Below, in pieces: positions 17,587-26,994 of a DNA stretch of 64,000 bases. The first letter of the stretch is position 1. Every line of letters starts with the position of its first letter. Origin of the DNA: Runella sp. SP2 (GTDB taxonomy: Bacteria; Bacteroidota; Bacteroidia; Cytophagales; Spirosomataceae). Made by a program: the position numbers and the translations under genes. The notes beneath the pieces were generated by a model. The model was not told where the DNA came from. It saw nothing but the letters and a program-made list of their open reading frames with translations, and did no database searches. The DNA lies in NCBI RefSeq assembly GCF_003711225.1, contig NZ_CP031030.1:6003501-6067500 (forward strand), given 5' to 3'.

Positions 17587-17699
17587 AGATGTTTGAAGTC
17601 TATTTGAGAGATTGATTTGGAGGTAAAACAACTTATTTACGGAAGTGTTCATAAATTATTGTGATAAACGGTCTGAAACGAGGTTTAGAGATAATGTCC

Positions 17700-17707
17700 T
17701 ACTTTTG
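17700..17707 (+). promoter_or_regulatory. Promoter -7 box TACTTTTG
   Basis: Fits TAnnTTTG and lies 58 nt upstream of the YigZ-like ATG at 17766, in the divergent gap with the M16 protease. Confidence 0.4.
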
Positions 17708-17765
17708 AATGTTTTTTAAAGGAACGAATGTATTAGTTTTTTTTCTAAAAAGAAATAATTCTGAA

Positions 17766-18380
17766 ATGTTATTTGACGATAGTTATAAAACCATTGAGAC
17801 TCCTTCGGAAGGATTTTTTCGCGACCGAGGTAGCAAATTTTTGGCCTACGCATACCCCATCAAGACCGAAGACGACGCCAAAAGTCACCTCAACGAACTG
17901 TACGAACTACATCCCAAGGCGGTGCATCATTGTTACGCCTACCGACTAGGGCTAGACCGTACCCAATTTAGGGCTAACGACGACGGCGAACCGTCGGGGT
18001 CGGCGGGAAAACCGATTTTGAATACTATTTATGCGCACGATCTCACCAACGTATTGGTCGTAGTGGTGCGGTATTTTGGGGGAACCCTGCTGGGAGTCCC
18101 TGGCCTTATCAATGCCTACAAAGTTGCCACCGACGACGCCCTCAAAGTAGCAAAGGTGGTGACTTTGCACGTGCGTGATGTTTATACCTTGGTCTATCCT
18201 TATGAGCAAATGAACGATGTTATGAAAGTCATCAAGGCGTTTGAGCTAGTGCCCCAACACCAGCAATTTGACAACGAATGTAGCCTTCAACTCGAAATCC
18301 GAAAAACGATGCTCAACCAAGTGCTTGGCAAACTAGAAAAAATCGATTCGTTGAGATTGGAGTTTGAAGGGACTATTTAG
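17766..18380 (+). CDS. YigZ/IMPACT family protein
   Basis: 204 residues from ATG 17766 (MLFDDSYKTIETPSEG); the open frame extends upstream but without family sequence. The N-terminal UPF0029 domain shows FRDRGSKFLAYAYPI, HHCYAYRLG, RANDDGEPSGSAGKPIL and VVVVRYFGGTLLGVPGLINAYK. A C-terminal ferredoxin-like DUF1949 domain covers about 135-204. The family is linked to translation regulation (IMPACT) in eukaryotes; the bacterial role is unclear. Its last 8 bp overlap the convergent small membrane ORF. Confidence 0.92.
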   Translation: MLFDDSYKTIETPSEGFFRDRGSKFLAYAYPIKTEDDAKSHLNELYELHPKAVHHCYAYRLGLDRTQFRANDDGEPSGSAGKPILNTIYAHDLTNVLVVVVRYFGGTLLGVPGLINAYKVATDDALKVAKVVTLHVRDVYTLVYPYEQMNDVMKVIKAFELVPQHQQFDNECSLQLEIRKTMLNQVLGKLEKIDSLRLEFEGTI

Positions 18381-18549
18381 AAAGCCATTTTTTTGGCGCT
18401 ATAGCATAAAAAACAGCACCCACTTCAATAAATATTCCCATACTCAGCAGAACCCTGCCAAGTATATCGGCCGTTCCTGAGATGAAGAAATAACAACCTG
18501 CTAAAACAATGGCTATGCCAATTAAAAGAAATTTGAATCTAGTAGGCAT
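18373..18549 (-). CDS. Small (58-residue) two-helix membrane protein
   Basis: An ATG at 18549 opens 58 codons ending at 18373. The protein starts MPTRFKFLLIGIAIVLAGCY and has two hydrophobic segments (about 7-24 and 30-52, GRVLLSMGIFIEVGAVFYAI) with a basic C-terminal end (APKKWLSK). Positive residues before helix 1 and after helix 2 give a consistent hairpin topology. LAGC resembles a lipobox but sits inside the first helix. No family was recognised. Coding is supported by amino-acid composition and by the absence of another gene here; it overlaps the YigZ-like stop by 8 bp. Confidence 0.55.
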   Translation of the reverse strand: MPTRFKFLLIGIAIVLAGCYFFISGTADILGRVLLSMGIFIEVGAVFYAIAPKKWLSK

Positions 18550-18864
18550 TATTCTATTTGTTTAAAAAGTACAATTAATGGTTAGGTACAATCAACCACA
18601 TTGTTATGATGAATTTCAATAGAAAATCACGTAAAAACCAAATTGTAACATTAGTTTTTTGGTAAAAAACCGTGAAACCTACATTTTAGCCCGTGAAATC
18701 TACACAGAATCGCATTTTATCAAATGTTTCACGGAGAGGTAAAAATGAAGAGAAGTACTATTTATATACTATTGGTATAGTGTATAAGTATATTTAATAA
18801 AACGACTAGAAGAAAGAACTACTGGAAAAATACAAAATTTGAAGCTTGTTGATATGTAAGATAA
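18550..18864. other. AT-rich intergenic region with three CCGTGAAA half-sites
   Basis: No gene is seen in these 315 bp. CCGTGAAA occurs at 18670 and again at 18691, a 21-bp direct spacing (both extended as CCGTGAAAyCTACA). The inverse TTTCACGG is at 18727-18734. The block is 120-185 bp upstream of the small membrane ORF start at 18549 and could be its operator region. Confidence 0.4.
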
Positions 18865-18910
18865 AATACACCGATAACGCAAGCTAATATCAACGCGCTA
18901 TCGGTGTATT
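18865..18910 (-). terminator. Hairpin terminator of the S9 peptidase gene
   Basis: Arms 18865-18880 and 18895-18910 pair at 15 of 16 positions around a 14-nt loop. On the minus strand it follows the peptidase stop (18917) and is trailed by a T-rich stretch (TTTTATCTTA). Confidence 0.65.
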
Positions 18911-18916
18911 GTGTTT

Positions 18917-21172
18917 TTACAAATTCTTCAAAACCCAATCGGTCATCATTTGGTAGCGGTGAATGAGGGTATTTCCGCCGCCTATGCCGTGGTTGCGGTT
19001 GGGATAATAAAACGAATCAAACTGCTTCCCTGCTTTGATGAGGGCGTTGACAAAATCAACGGAGTTCTGGAAATGCACGTTGTCGTCGCCCGTGCCGTGA
19101 ATGAGGAAAAACTTGCCCTTGAGTTTATCCACGTGCTGAATCGGCGAGTTGTCGTCGTAGCCCGCAGCGTTGTCTTGGGGGCGTTTGAGGTAGCGTTCGG
19201 TATAAATGGTATCGTAGTAGCGCCAAGTCGTGACGGGTGCGCCCGCAATTCCCGCTTTGAAATAATTGGCCCCAATCGTCATGCAAAGCGAGGTCATGTA
19301 GCCACCGTAGCTGTGGCCGTGAATCCCGATGCGGCTCGCGTCCACGTACGGGAGGGTTGCCAAGTATTTCGCCCCTTCGATTTGGTCTTCCGTTTCTAGT
19401 TTCCCAAGTTGGGCGTACGTGCACGTACGGAAAGCGTTCCCGCGCGCGCCCGTTCCGCGCCCGTCCACCGACACAATCAAGTAGCCTTTGGTTGCCAGCA
19501 CTTTAAACCAGCCGATGAAGGCATTGGTCCAGGTGTCGGTGACGGTCTGCGAGCCTGGCCCACCGTAAACGTACATCAGTACAGGGTATTTTTTAGCAGC
19601 GTCGAAATTCAACGGTTTAATCATCCAACCATTTAGCTCGGAACCTTGGGTGGTGGTAAACTTGAAAAAGTTTTGGGTGGGAAGGTCGTACTCGGCCAAA
19701 CGCTCGCGGAGTTTTTGGTTGTTTTCGAGCACTCGCACGGCTTGTGTGGCAGTGCTTTGGTGTAAACTCACCGTCAGAGGCTCTTGTGCCGATTGATTAT
19801 ATACCAAATAGTAGCTACAATCAGGGCTCATGTTGATGGCGTTATTGCCCGCTTTTTCGGTGAGTTTGACGGGTTGAGGCGCAGCCACTGGCGCGGCTTT
19901 TTTTGATTTTTTGGCCACAGGCGCCGCAAAACTCAAACTGTACAAATGGCGCTCCATGGGCGACACCATCGACGAAGTAAAATAAATCACTTGTTTTTTC
20001 TCGTCAATGCCCACAATATCAGTCACTTCCCAGTTGCCCGAAGTCAGTTGTTTGACCAGCGTGCCATTGATGTCGTACAAATACAAGTGCTTGTATCCGC
20101 TTCGCTCTGAAGTTTGGATAAACGATTTGCCGTCGGCCAAGTAGGTAAGGTCGTCAGTAAACTCCAAATCCACGTACGTTTTACTTTCTTCACTCCACAC
20201 GGTTTGCGACTGCCCCGTGGTGGCATCGGCGTGCAAAATATCCAAGCGGTTTTGAAGGCGATTCATGCGCTTGAGCGACAACACATTGGCATTTTGTGTC
20301 CACTTGATGCGGGCAATGTACTGGTCGGTTTCGGGGCCAACGTCGATTTTGGCTTTTTGGTTAGTAGCCAAATGGTGTACCCAAATCTGGACTACGGAGT
20401 TGGCTTCACCCGCTTTAGGGTATTTATAGCGGTAATCTTTGGGATACAAATCACCCCAAATTTGCATGTTGTATTCAGGAACGCGGCTTTCGTCGAAACG
20501 ATAATAGGCGAGTTTGGTACCATCGGGCGACCACTCAAAGGCTTTGGCAAAGCTAAATTCTTCTTCATAGACCCAATCGCAGGCACCGTTGATGATTTCG
20601 TTGCGGCGTCCATCGGTCGTAATGGCGCGCTCGGTCATGGTGGTTAGGTCGGTAATGAAAAGATTGTTATCGCGCACAAATGCTACTTTCGAGCCATCAG
20701 GCGAAAGGGTCGCGAGCATTTGTTTGCCGTTTTTAGAGAGCTGAACCAGCTTTTTGGTTTGTAGGTCGTACACGTAAAAATCGGCTTTGAACGAGCGGCG
20801 ATAGATACGCTCAATGCCCGTGGTGAGCACCAGTTTTTGTTCGTTGGCGCTCAACTCGTAGCTATCAAACTGAATACTTTGGTTCGTGCCTTCGACCTTC
20901 ACGGCCGTTTGGTCAAACAACGTTTCGACGGCTTCACCCGTGGCAATGCTGTATTTGACCACTTTACCTGCTTGCTGAGCAGTATAAAACCCTCCTGCTT
21001 GCATCCAATTAACACCCGTAACTGTGCGGGGAGTGAAAACAGAACCTTGTGGGCCATAAATTTCATTGAGGGTGAGGGTTTTCTTTTGGGCTTGTGATGG
21101 GCCTGCTAGGGTAGCGAGTAACAAAGCTAGCGAAACACCCCAGTTTTTAAGGGAAATAGTGGTTTTTCTCAT
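18917..21172 (-). CDS. S9 family peptidase (dipeptidyl-peptidase IV type), exported
   Basis: 751 residues from ATG 21172 (MRKTTISLKNWGVSLALLLA, signal peptide); the 50 extra residues from 21322 overlap the divergent gene's leader and were rejected. An N-terminal eight-bladed propeller covers about 40-470 (TLSPDGSKVAFVRDNNL; EWSPDGTKLAYYRFDES). The C-terminal alpha/beta-hydrolase has the nucleophile GHSYGGYMTS (about 615), the Asp in HGTGDDNVHF (about 690) and the His in NRNHGIGGG (about 722). A DPP-IV Glu motif is visible as DWVYEEEFSFAKAF. It likely releases X-Pro or similar dipeptides in the periplasm. A lysine/alanine/proline-rich insertion (KKSKKAAPVAAPQP) interrupts the propeller. Confidence 0.93.
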   Translation of the reverse strand: MRKTTISLKNWGVSLALLLATLAGPSQAQKKTLTLNEIYGPQGSVFTPRTVTGVNWMQAGGFYTAQQAGKVVKYSIATGEAVETLFDQTAVKVEGTNQSIQFDSYELSANEQKLVLTTGIERIYRRSFKADFYVYDLQTKKLVQLSKNGKQMLATLSPDGSKVAFVRDNNLFITDLTTMTERAITTDGRRNEIINGACDWVYEEEFSFAKAFEWSPDGTKLAYYRFDESRVPEYNMQIWGDLYPKDYRYKYPKAGEANSVVQIWVHHLATNQKAKIDVGPETDQYIARIKWTQNANVLSLKRMNRLQNRLDILHADATTGQSQTVWSEESKTYVDLEFTDDLTYLADGKSFIQTSERSGYKHLYLYDINGTLVKQLTSGNWEVTDIVGIDEKKQVIYFTSSMVSPMERHLYSLSFAAPVAKKSKKAAPVAAPQPVKLTEKAGNNAINMSPDCSYYLVYNQSAQEPLTVSLHQSTATQAVRVLENNQKLRERLAEYDLPTQNFFKFTTTQGSELNGWMIKPLNFDAAKKYPVLMYVYGGPGSQTVTDTWTNAFIGWFKVLATKGYLIVSVDGRGTGARGNAFRTCTYAQLGKLETEDQIEGAKYLATLPYVDASRIGIHGHSYGGYMTSLCMTIGANYFKAGIAGAPVTTWRYYDTIYTERYLKRPQDNAAGYDDNSPIQHVDKLKGKFFLIHGTGDDNVHFQNSVDFVNALIKAGKQFDSFYYPNRNHGIGGGNTLIHRYQMMTDWVLKNL

Positions 21173-21208
21173 GTACGATTGATGAATAGGTGAACTGATA
21201 AAACTCGA

Positions 21209-21271
21209 CAAAGATAGCCAAATCTTATCCATGAACGACATCACCCATATTGAGGGAAAAAAGTATCTTTG
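21209..21271. promoter_or_regulatory. Divergent promoter boxes for S9 peptidase and nth
   Basis: TATCTTTG occurs on the minus strand (21216-21209), 36 nt upstream of the peptidase ATG, and on the plus strand (21264-21271), 57 nt upstream of the nth ATG. Both fit the TAnnTTTG box exactly. Confidence 0.5.
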
Positions 21272-21328
21272 GGGGCTGTTTTGGAAACATACAACCACCA
21301 ACGGATAACCGTGCGAAAGCACTCAGAT

Positions 21329-21988
21329 ATGCTAAAGAAAGAACGTTACCGCCAATTAATCGAACATTTCTCGCAAAAATTCCCGCAAGCCGAAACCGAA
21401 TTGCACTACACCAATCCCTATGAATTGTTGGTGGCGGTTATTATGTCGGCACAATGTACCGACAAGCGGGTAAACATGGTGACGCCAGCGTTGTTTGAGC
21501 GTTATCCAGATCCGCAAGCATTGGCCGATAGCACCTCTGATGAAGTTTTTCAGTACATTCGAAGTATTTCGTATCCCAATAATAAAGCCAAACATTTGGT
21601 AGGAATGGCGCGAATGCTGTTAGATAAATTTGGCGGGGAAGTGCCCAGTTCGATTGAAGAACTTCAGCAAATGCCAGGCGTGGGGCGAAAGACCGCCAAC
21701 GTCATTGCTTCCGTCATTTATAATCAACCAGCCATGGCCGTTGATACGCACGTTTTTCGGGTATCGCACCGATTGGGCTTGGTTCCCAAAACCGCCACAA
21801 CGCCGCTGGCCGTTGAGAAAGAACTCATCAAATACATTCCTGATTCGGTGATTCCTGTGGCGCACCATTGGCTCATTTTGCACGGACGCTACGTGTGTCT
21901 TGCCCGCAGCCCGCAGTGCGACAAATGCGATTTGACGCATTTATGCAAGTATTTTGAAAGCCAACAGAAGAAAAATAGTCCGAAGTAG
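21329..21988 (+). CDS. nth: Endonuclease III (DNA glycosylase / AP lyase)
   Basis: 219 residues from ATG 21329 (MLKKERYRQLIEHF); the in-frame extension to 21269 is outside family length. The helix-hairpin-helix is LQQMPGVGRKTANVIAS (about 110-127), containing the catalytic Lys, and the catalytic Asp follows in MAVDTHVFRVSHRLG (about 138). A [4Fe-4S] loop C-x6-C-x2-C-x5-C is intact near the end (CLARSPQCDKCDLTHLC). It removes oxidised pyrimidines in base-excision repair. Confidence 0.96.
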   Translation: MLKKERYRQLIEHFSQKFPQAETELHYTNPYELLVAVIMSAQCTDKRVNMVTPALFERYPDPQALADSTSDEVFQYIRSISYPNNKAKHLVGMARMLLDKFGGEVPSSIEELQQMPGVGRKTANVIASVIYNQPAMAVDTHVFRVSHRLGLVPKTATTPLAVEKELIKYIPDSVIPVAHHWLILHGRYVCLARSPQCDKCDLTHLCKYFESQQKKNSPK

Positions 21989-22043
21989 TCAGCAATTTCG
22001 CGTATTTTTGTAGCCTACTTTCATTTTGACCACCTACTTACCG

Positions 22044-23129
22044 ATGAAACAAGTGTATTTTACGGCAGGACCCGCAGAGATGTATCCTACCTTCGAGCAA
22101 CATTTACGTACGGCTGTCGAAAACCAACTTGGCTCCATTTCGCACCGAAGCCAGAAATTCAGAGACATTTACAAGTTCACGGTCGAGCAACTCCGCGCAT
22201 TGATGAACATTCCCGAATCTCACGCGATTTTCTTTACGGGGTCGGCATCGGAAGTGTGGGAGCGGATACTGCTTAATTGCGTAGAGCACGAAAGTTTTCA
22301 CTTGGTCAATGGCTCGTTTTCCAAGAAATTCTACGAGTATGGAGTTTCCTTGCGGAAATTTGCCCACAAACAAGAAAAGCCGTTTGGTGAGGGGTTTGAT
22401 TATGGCGAAGTAGAAGTTCCCGAATACGCCGAGGTGATTTGTGTGACTCAAAATGAAACGAGTTCGGGTGTTCAGATGCGCGAACCTGATATTCATAAAT
22501 TGAAGCGGAGCAATTCTAAGAAATTGATTGCGGTTGACATGGTTTCGTCGGCGCCTTATCCCGAATTGGACTTTGGGGTGATTGATACGGCTTTCTTCTC
22601 GGTACAAAAAGCCTTTGGCTTGCCTGCGGGGCTAGGGGTATGGATTGCCAACGACAAATGTCTTACCAAGTCGGAGCGGTTGAATAAGTACGATGACATC
22701 ACGATTGGGGCACACCATAACCTTCCTGCGCTTTGGAAAAATTTCAAAACCTACGAAACCCCCGCTACCCCCAACGTATTAGGCATTTATCTGTTAGGTA
22801 AAATAGCCGAAGACCTCAACGCCATCGGAGCGGATGTGGTTCGTAAGCAGACCGAAGAAAAATACAAGGTTCTTAATAAATACGTAGAAACAAGCAATGT
22901 GTTTAGCCCAGCCGTAGCTGAGGAAAGACACCGTTCTCGGACGGTTGTGGTAGCCAATACCAGCAAGTCATCGGCAGAAGTAATTGCGGAAGTGAAAAAG
23001 GCTAATATGGTGGTTGGAAGTGGCTACGGGCCTTTCAAAGATAGCCAGATTCGCATTGCTAATTTTCCAGCGGTTTCGCTTGAGCAAGTGGAATTGCTGA
23101 TTGAAGAATTGAAAAAATTAAAGAATTAA
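22044..23129 (+). CDS. Class V aminotransferase (phosphoserine-aminotransferase-like)
   Basis: 361 residues from ATG 22044 (MKQVYFTAGPAEMYPTFEQ); a TTG six codons upstream is the only alternative. PLP-fold I marks are FFTGSASEVWERIL (phosphate cup), CVTQNETSSGVQM, VDMVSSAPYPELDFGVIDTA and the Schiff-base lysine in FFSVQKAFGLPAGLGVW (about 190). The opening FTAGPAEMYP is shared by SerC and serine/alanine-glyoxylate enzymes, so either phosphoserine or a related amino acid could be the substrate. TATTTTTG (22003-22010) is a candidate promoter box. Confidence 0.82.
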   Translation: MKQVYFTAGPAEMYPTFEQHLRTAVENQLGSISHRSQKFRDIYKFTVEQLRALMNIPESHAIFFTGSASEVWERILLNCVEHESFHLVNGSFSKKFYEYGVSLRKFAHKQEKPFGEGFDYGEVEVPEYAEVICVTQNETSSGVQMREPDIHKLKRSNSKKLIAVDMVSSAPYPELDFGVIDTAFFSVQKAFGLPAGLGVWIANDKCLTKSERLNKYDDITIGAHHNLPALWKNFKTYETPATPNVLGIYLLGKIAEDLNAIGADVVRKQTEEKYKVLNKYVETSNVFSPAVAEERHRSRTVVVANTSKSSAEVIAEVKKANMVVGSGYGPFKDSQIRIANFPAVSLEQVELLIEELKKLKN

Positions 23130-23140
23130 CCCGTCTTCCG

Positions 23141-23261
23141 CCGTCAGACGATAGTCAGACGGCGGGTTCGGCGATAGTCTGACGGCAAAAGTAGTCGATA
23201 GTCAAACGACAGAGGTAGGCGATACTCAGAAGGAGGGTAGTCAGACGATAGTCTGACTACC
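23141..23261. repeat. Cluster of GTCAGAC/GATAGTC palindromic repeats
   Basis: A perfect hairpin with 11-bp arms and a GATA loop (23236-23246 / 23251-23261) is preceded by several degenerate copies of the same unit (GTCAGACGATAGTC around 23143, GATAGTCTGAC around 23173, GATAGTCAAAC around 23198). GCCGTCAGAC and GTCTGACGGC also pair across the first copies. The cluster fills the gap after the class V aminotransferase and could terminate its transcript. Confidence 0.7.
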
Positions 23262-23342
23262 GTTTCATCGTCTGACTTTTATTTTGTCACAACAAAAAAA
23301 CGCCCTGCCAATGCGATAAAGCTTCGTTGTTCGTTTTTGGTG

Positions 23343-23350
23343 TATCTTTG
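23343..23350 (+). promoter_or_regulatory. Promoter -7 box TATCTTTG of gldG
   Basis: Exact TAnnTTTG box 17 nt before the chosen gldG ATG at 23368. The transcript leader would be very short (about 10 nt). Confidence 0.5.
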
Positions 23351-23367
23351 GCCGAAAATTGGGACGT

Positions 23368-24999
23368 ATGAAGTCGAACCTTGCACGCATTGCTCTTTTT
23401 ATTGGGATTTTAGTCGGGATAAATGCCATCGCAGCATTTGTTTTTTTTCGTTGGGATTTGACCCAAGAAAAACGTTACACTATCTCGGACGCTACTAAAA
23501 AACTCCTCCAAAACTTGGATCACCAAGTGGTGATTAAGGTTTATCTGACGGGCGACTTTCCCGCAGGTTTTGAACGTTTGGAACGCGCCATTCAAGAAAC
23601 CCTAGAATCATTTGCTGATTATGGCGGAGGCAATGTGGCCTATCGTTTTATTGAACCTACTGATCCCAAACTTCAGGAAGAACTCATTGGTAAAGGCTTG
23701 ATTCCGACCAATTTGTTTGCCAACGAAGAAGGAAAACGTACCGAACGCTTGGTGTTTCCAGGGGCTGTTTTGGTATATGAAGGCAAGGAATATCCCGTCC
23801 AACTACTCAAAGGGAATAAGTCAGCTACGTCGGAAGAACAACTCAATCAATCGTACGAAGGGGTAGAGTTTGAGTTGGCATCGGCGATACGCCGATTGGC
23901 GCAAAAAGACCGCAAGCGAATCGGGGTTTTGGTAGGTCATACCAAGGTTCCGCCTCCACGTTTTTCAGATTTTTTGGCCAACCTCCAGCAGAATTACGAC
24001 CTTTACTTTGATATTCAAAACCCCGACAATTGGGACAAAGGTGACTTGTTGGTAATTCCCAAACCTGATAGCCCTTTTAGCGAAGATGAAAAGTACCGCC
24101 TCGACCAGTTTGTCATGCGTGGAGGAAAACTACTACTATTTGCCGACGGCGCGCGGGTTGATAGTGTAAGTTTGGAGGGGACGTTTGCGCAGCCCTTGGA
24201 CGTCAATCTCGATGATTTGTTGTTCAAATACGGGTGTCGAATCAATCAGAATTTAATCAAAGATTTGAGCTGTGCCATGATTCCCCTCAACGTGGGTAAC
24301 ATGGGAGACAAACCGCAGATTCAGCCCATGCCATGGCGCTTTTTTCCCTTAATCAATAACTTTGGAAAACACCCGATTGTCCGCAATCTGGATGCTCTTT
24401 ATGCGCGTTTTCCCAGCAGTATCGATACCATTCAGGTGGACGGTATCAAGAAAACGCCACTGCTTCTAACCTCGCGCTATACCCAGCTACGCAAAGCGCC
24501 TGTGTTGGTAGGTTATAACGAAGCTCGTCAGCAACCCGACCCGCGTGAGTACAACGCAGGTGAAAAGCCGATTGCGGTGTTATTGGAAGGCTCGTTTTCG
24601 TCGTTGTACAATAATCGTTTGTTGCCCAACGACCCACGTACAAAATCGTTTTTGGGAAAAAGCAAGCTGACCCAAATGATTGTAGTATCTGATGGTGATT
24701 TGATTGTGAATGACATTGATTACAAACGCAATGCCCCTTTGCCTTTGGGTTACGATCGCCTTTCAGGAAATACGTTTGCTAACCGTGATTTTGCGTTGTA
24801 CGCGGTAGATTACTTGGCTGATTCTGAAGGGTTAATCACGGCAAGAAACAAACAAGTAACGCTGCGACCGTTGGATAAACTGCGCCTTAAAGAAGAGCGT
24901 ACGCAGTGGCAATTGTTAAATTTGCTAGGCCCTTTGGTATTGATTGGTGTCGTGGGTTTGGTGTGGCAATGGAATCGTAAACGCCAATACGGAAGCTAA
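23368..24999 (+). CDS. gldG: Gliding motility ABC-type protein GldG
   Basis: 543 residues from ATG 23368 (MKSNLARIALFIGILVGINA). N-terminal transmembrane helix (about 7-28), then WDLTQEKRYTISDATKKLLQ, the hallmark of GldG/ABC_transp_aux proteins. A long extracytoplasmic region follows (KVYLTGDFPAGFERLERAI; RRLAQKDRKRIGVLVGHTKV; DGARVDSVSLEG), with a C-terminal helix (LLGPLVLIGVVGLVWQW) and a short basic end. In Flavobacterium GldG works with the ATPase GldA and the permease GldF. No gldF lies beside it here: the previous gene is an aminotransferase and the next is parE on the other strand. Confidence 0.88.
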   Translation: MKSNLARIALFIGILVGINAIAAFVFFRWDLTQEKRYTISDATKKLLQNLDHQVVIKVYLTGDFPAGFERLERAIQETLESFADYGGGNVAYRFIEPTDPKLQEELIGKGLIPTNLFANEEGKRTERLVFPGAVLVYEGKEYPVQLLKGNKSATSEEQLNQSYEGVEFELASAIRRLAQKDRKRIGVLVGHTKVPPPRFSDFLANLQQNYDLYFDIQNPDNWDKGDLLVIPKPDSPFSEDEKYRLDQFVMRGGKLLLFADGARVDSVSLEGTFAQPLDVNLDDLLFKYGCRINQNLIKDLSCAMIPLNVGNMGDKPQIQPMPWRFFPLINNFGKHPIVRNLDALYARFPSSIDTIQVDGIKKTPLLLTSRYTQLRKAPVLVGYNEARQQPDPREYNAGEKPIAVLLEGSFSSLYNNRLLPNDPRTKSFLGKSKLTQMIVVSDGDLIVNDIDYKRNAPLPLGYDRLSGNTFANRDFALYAVDYLADSEGLITARNKQVTLRPLDKLRLKEERTQWQLLNLLGPLVLIGVVGLVWQWNRKRQYGS

Positions 25000-25007
25000 A
25001 ATCAAAG

Positions 25008-25044
25008 TTCCCTGCGTACCGTGTTTGCAACGGCACGCAGGGAA
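25008..25044. terminator. Bidirectional terminator between gldG and parE
   Basis: TTCCCTGCGT (25008-25017) pairs perfectly with ACGCAGGGAA (25035-25044), with further pairing inside the loop. It sits between convergent stop codons; the minus-strand side is followed by a T-rich stretch. Confidence 0.7.
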
Positions 25045-25051
25045 AAATAAG

Positions 25052-26938
25052 CTAAGCAGCGAGGGTGGGGTCTTCAACCACGTCTTTTTCGACCCGCAAA
25101 TTATCAATGATAAACCGCTGACGTTCGGGGGTGTTTTTGCCCATGTAATACGTCAACAATTTGGGGATAGTCGTTTCTTTTTCCAAAATCACGGGTTCGA
25201 GGCGAATGTTTTCACCAATAAACTTTCCAAACTCTTCGGGAGAGATTTCCCCAAGCCCTTTGAATCGCGTGATTTCTACCTTTTTGTTACCTCCTAGTTT
25301 TTTGAGTGCCTTTTGGCGTTCTTCTTCGCTGTAACAATAAATGGTCTCTTTGTGATTTCGGGGATTTCGGACGCGGAAAAGTGGCGTCTGTAAAATGTAC
25401 AAATGCCCGTTTCGGACTAAATCAGGGAAAAATTGCAAGAAAAACGTCAACATCAACAAACGAATGTGCATCCCGTCCACGTCAGCATCGGTCGCAATCA
25501 CAATGCGATTGAAACGTAAATTTTCCAGCCCCTCTTCGATATCTAAAGCGTGTTGAAGGAGGTTGAATTCTTCGTTTTCATATACCACTTTTTTGGTTAA
25601 ACCAAAGCAGTTCAGTGGTTTACCTCGTAAGCTGAAGACCCCTTGGGTTTGTACGTTACGCGATTTGGTAATCGAACCACTCGCCGAGTCTCCTTCGGTG
25701 ATAAACAAGGTCGTTTCGTAACGGTCGTCCGATTTTACGTCTGGCAGGTGAATGCGGCAATCACGTAGTTTTTTGTTGTGCAAACTGGCTTTTTTGGCCC
25801 GTTCGTTCGCCAATTTTTTGATACCCGCTAATTCTTTCCGCTCGCGTTCTGATTGCTCAATCCGTTTTTTCAATGCTTCCTTAACCGCTGGATTCATGTG
25901 AAGGAAATTGTCGAGCTTTGCTTTGAGAAAGTCGTTAACAAATGTCCGTACGGTAGGGCTATTGGGATCGGGAGAGATATTGCTTGAGCCTAGTTTAGTT
26001 TTGGTTTGGGATTCAAAAACAGGTTCTTGTACCCGAACGCTAACGGCGGCTATGATAGATGCCCGAATGTCTTCTACGGCATAGTCTTTGCCGAAGTGGT
26101 CGCGGACGGTATCGACCAGCGATTGCCTAAATGCCATTAAGTGAGTGCCGCCTTGGGTGGTATATTGACCATTTACGAACGAGTAATACTCTTCTCCGTA
26201 TTGGTTGCCGTGCGTCATCGCAATCTCAATGTCCGAGCCTTTGAGGTGGATAATAGGGTAGCGAATCGAATCTTCGTCGGTTTTATTACGGAGCAAGTCG
26301 AGCAAACCGTTCTGAGAAACGAACTTTTGCCCGTTATAGTTGATGGTGAGGCCAGCGTTGAGATAACAATAGTTCCAAATCATGTTATCTAAAAACTGCG
26401 GGATGTAGTGGTAATTTTTGAAAATGGTATTGTCAGGCTCAAAAATCATCAAGGTGCCGTTGCGTTGGTTGGTATCTTCTTCGCCCGATTCTGTTACAAT
26501 TTCACCTTTGCGAAATTCGACCCATTTGGTTTTTCCTTCGCGGAAAGACTGCACTTTGAAATAAGACGAAAGGGCATTGACAGCCTTTGTCCCAACTCCG
26601 TTGAGCCCTACCGATTTTTGAAAAGCACCCGAATCATACTTTCCTCCCGTATTGATTTTAGAAACGCAATCCACCACTTTTCCAAGCGGAATCCCCCGTC
26701 CGTAGTCACGAACTTCAACGCGGTGCTCTGAAATTTTTATATCAATCGTCTTTCCGAAACCCATCGTATGTTCGTCAATGGAGTTATCAGCAATCTCCTT
26801 GACCAAGACATAGATGCCATCATCGGCGGCTGAGCCATCGCCGAGCTTGCCAATGTACATTCCAGGACGTAATCGGATATGTTCTTTCCAATCGAGCGAA
26901 CGAATACTGCTTTCGTCGTACTTTACTTGTTCTGCCAT
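25052..26938 (-). CDS. parE: DNA topoisomerase IV subunit B
   Basis: 628 residues. GHKL ATPase: [67 protein letters not shown] (about 10-125). Transducer domain about 225-395; TOPRIM domain with [17 protein letters not shown] (about 415) and [14 protein letters not shown] (about 505). The C-terminal half lacks the long insertion of some GyrB proteins, and the short N-terminus favours ParE. It decatenates chromosomes with ParC, whose gene is not in the window. Confidence 0.92.
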   Translation of the reverse strand: MAEQVKYDESSIRSLDWKEHIRLRPGMYIGKLGDGSAADDGIYVLVKEIADNSIDEHTMGFGKTIDIKISEHRVEVRDYGRGIPLGKVVDCVSKINTGGKYDSGAFQKSVGLNGVGTKAVNALSSYFKVQSFREGKTKWVEFRKGEIVTESGEEDTNQRNGTLMIFEPDNTIFKNYHYIPQFLDNMIWNYCYLNAGLTINYNGQKFVSQNGLLDLLRNKTDEDSIRYPIIHLKGSDIEIAMTHGNQYGEEYYSFVNGQYTTQGGTHLMAFRQSLVDTVRDHFGKDYAVEDIRASIIAAVSVRVQEPVFESQTKTKLGSSNISPDPNSPTVRTFVNDFLKAKLDNFLHMNPAVKEALKKRIEQSERERKELAGIKKLANERAKKASLHNKKLRDCRIHLPDVKSDDRYETTLFITEGDSASGSITKSRNVQTQGVFSLRGKPLNCFGLTKKVVYENEEFNLLQHALDIEEGLENLRFNRIVIATDADVDGMHIRLLMLTFFLQFFPDLVRNGHLYILQTPLFRVRNPRNHKETIYCYSEEERQKALKKLGGNKKVEITRFKGLGEISPEEFGKFIGENIRLEPVILEKETTIPKLLTYYMGKNTPERQRFIIDNLRVEKDVVEDPTLAA

Positions 26939-26994
26939 TAATAGTTCAAAGATTATTTGTAGCAGGCTTGTAGATAGCCTTTGGTATGATTTTA

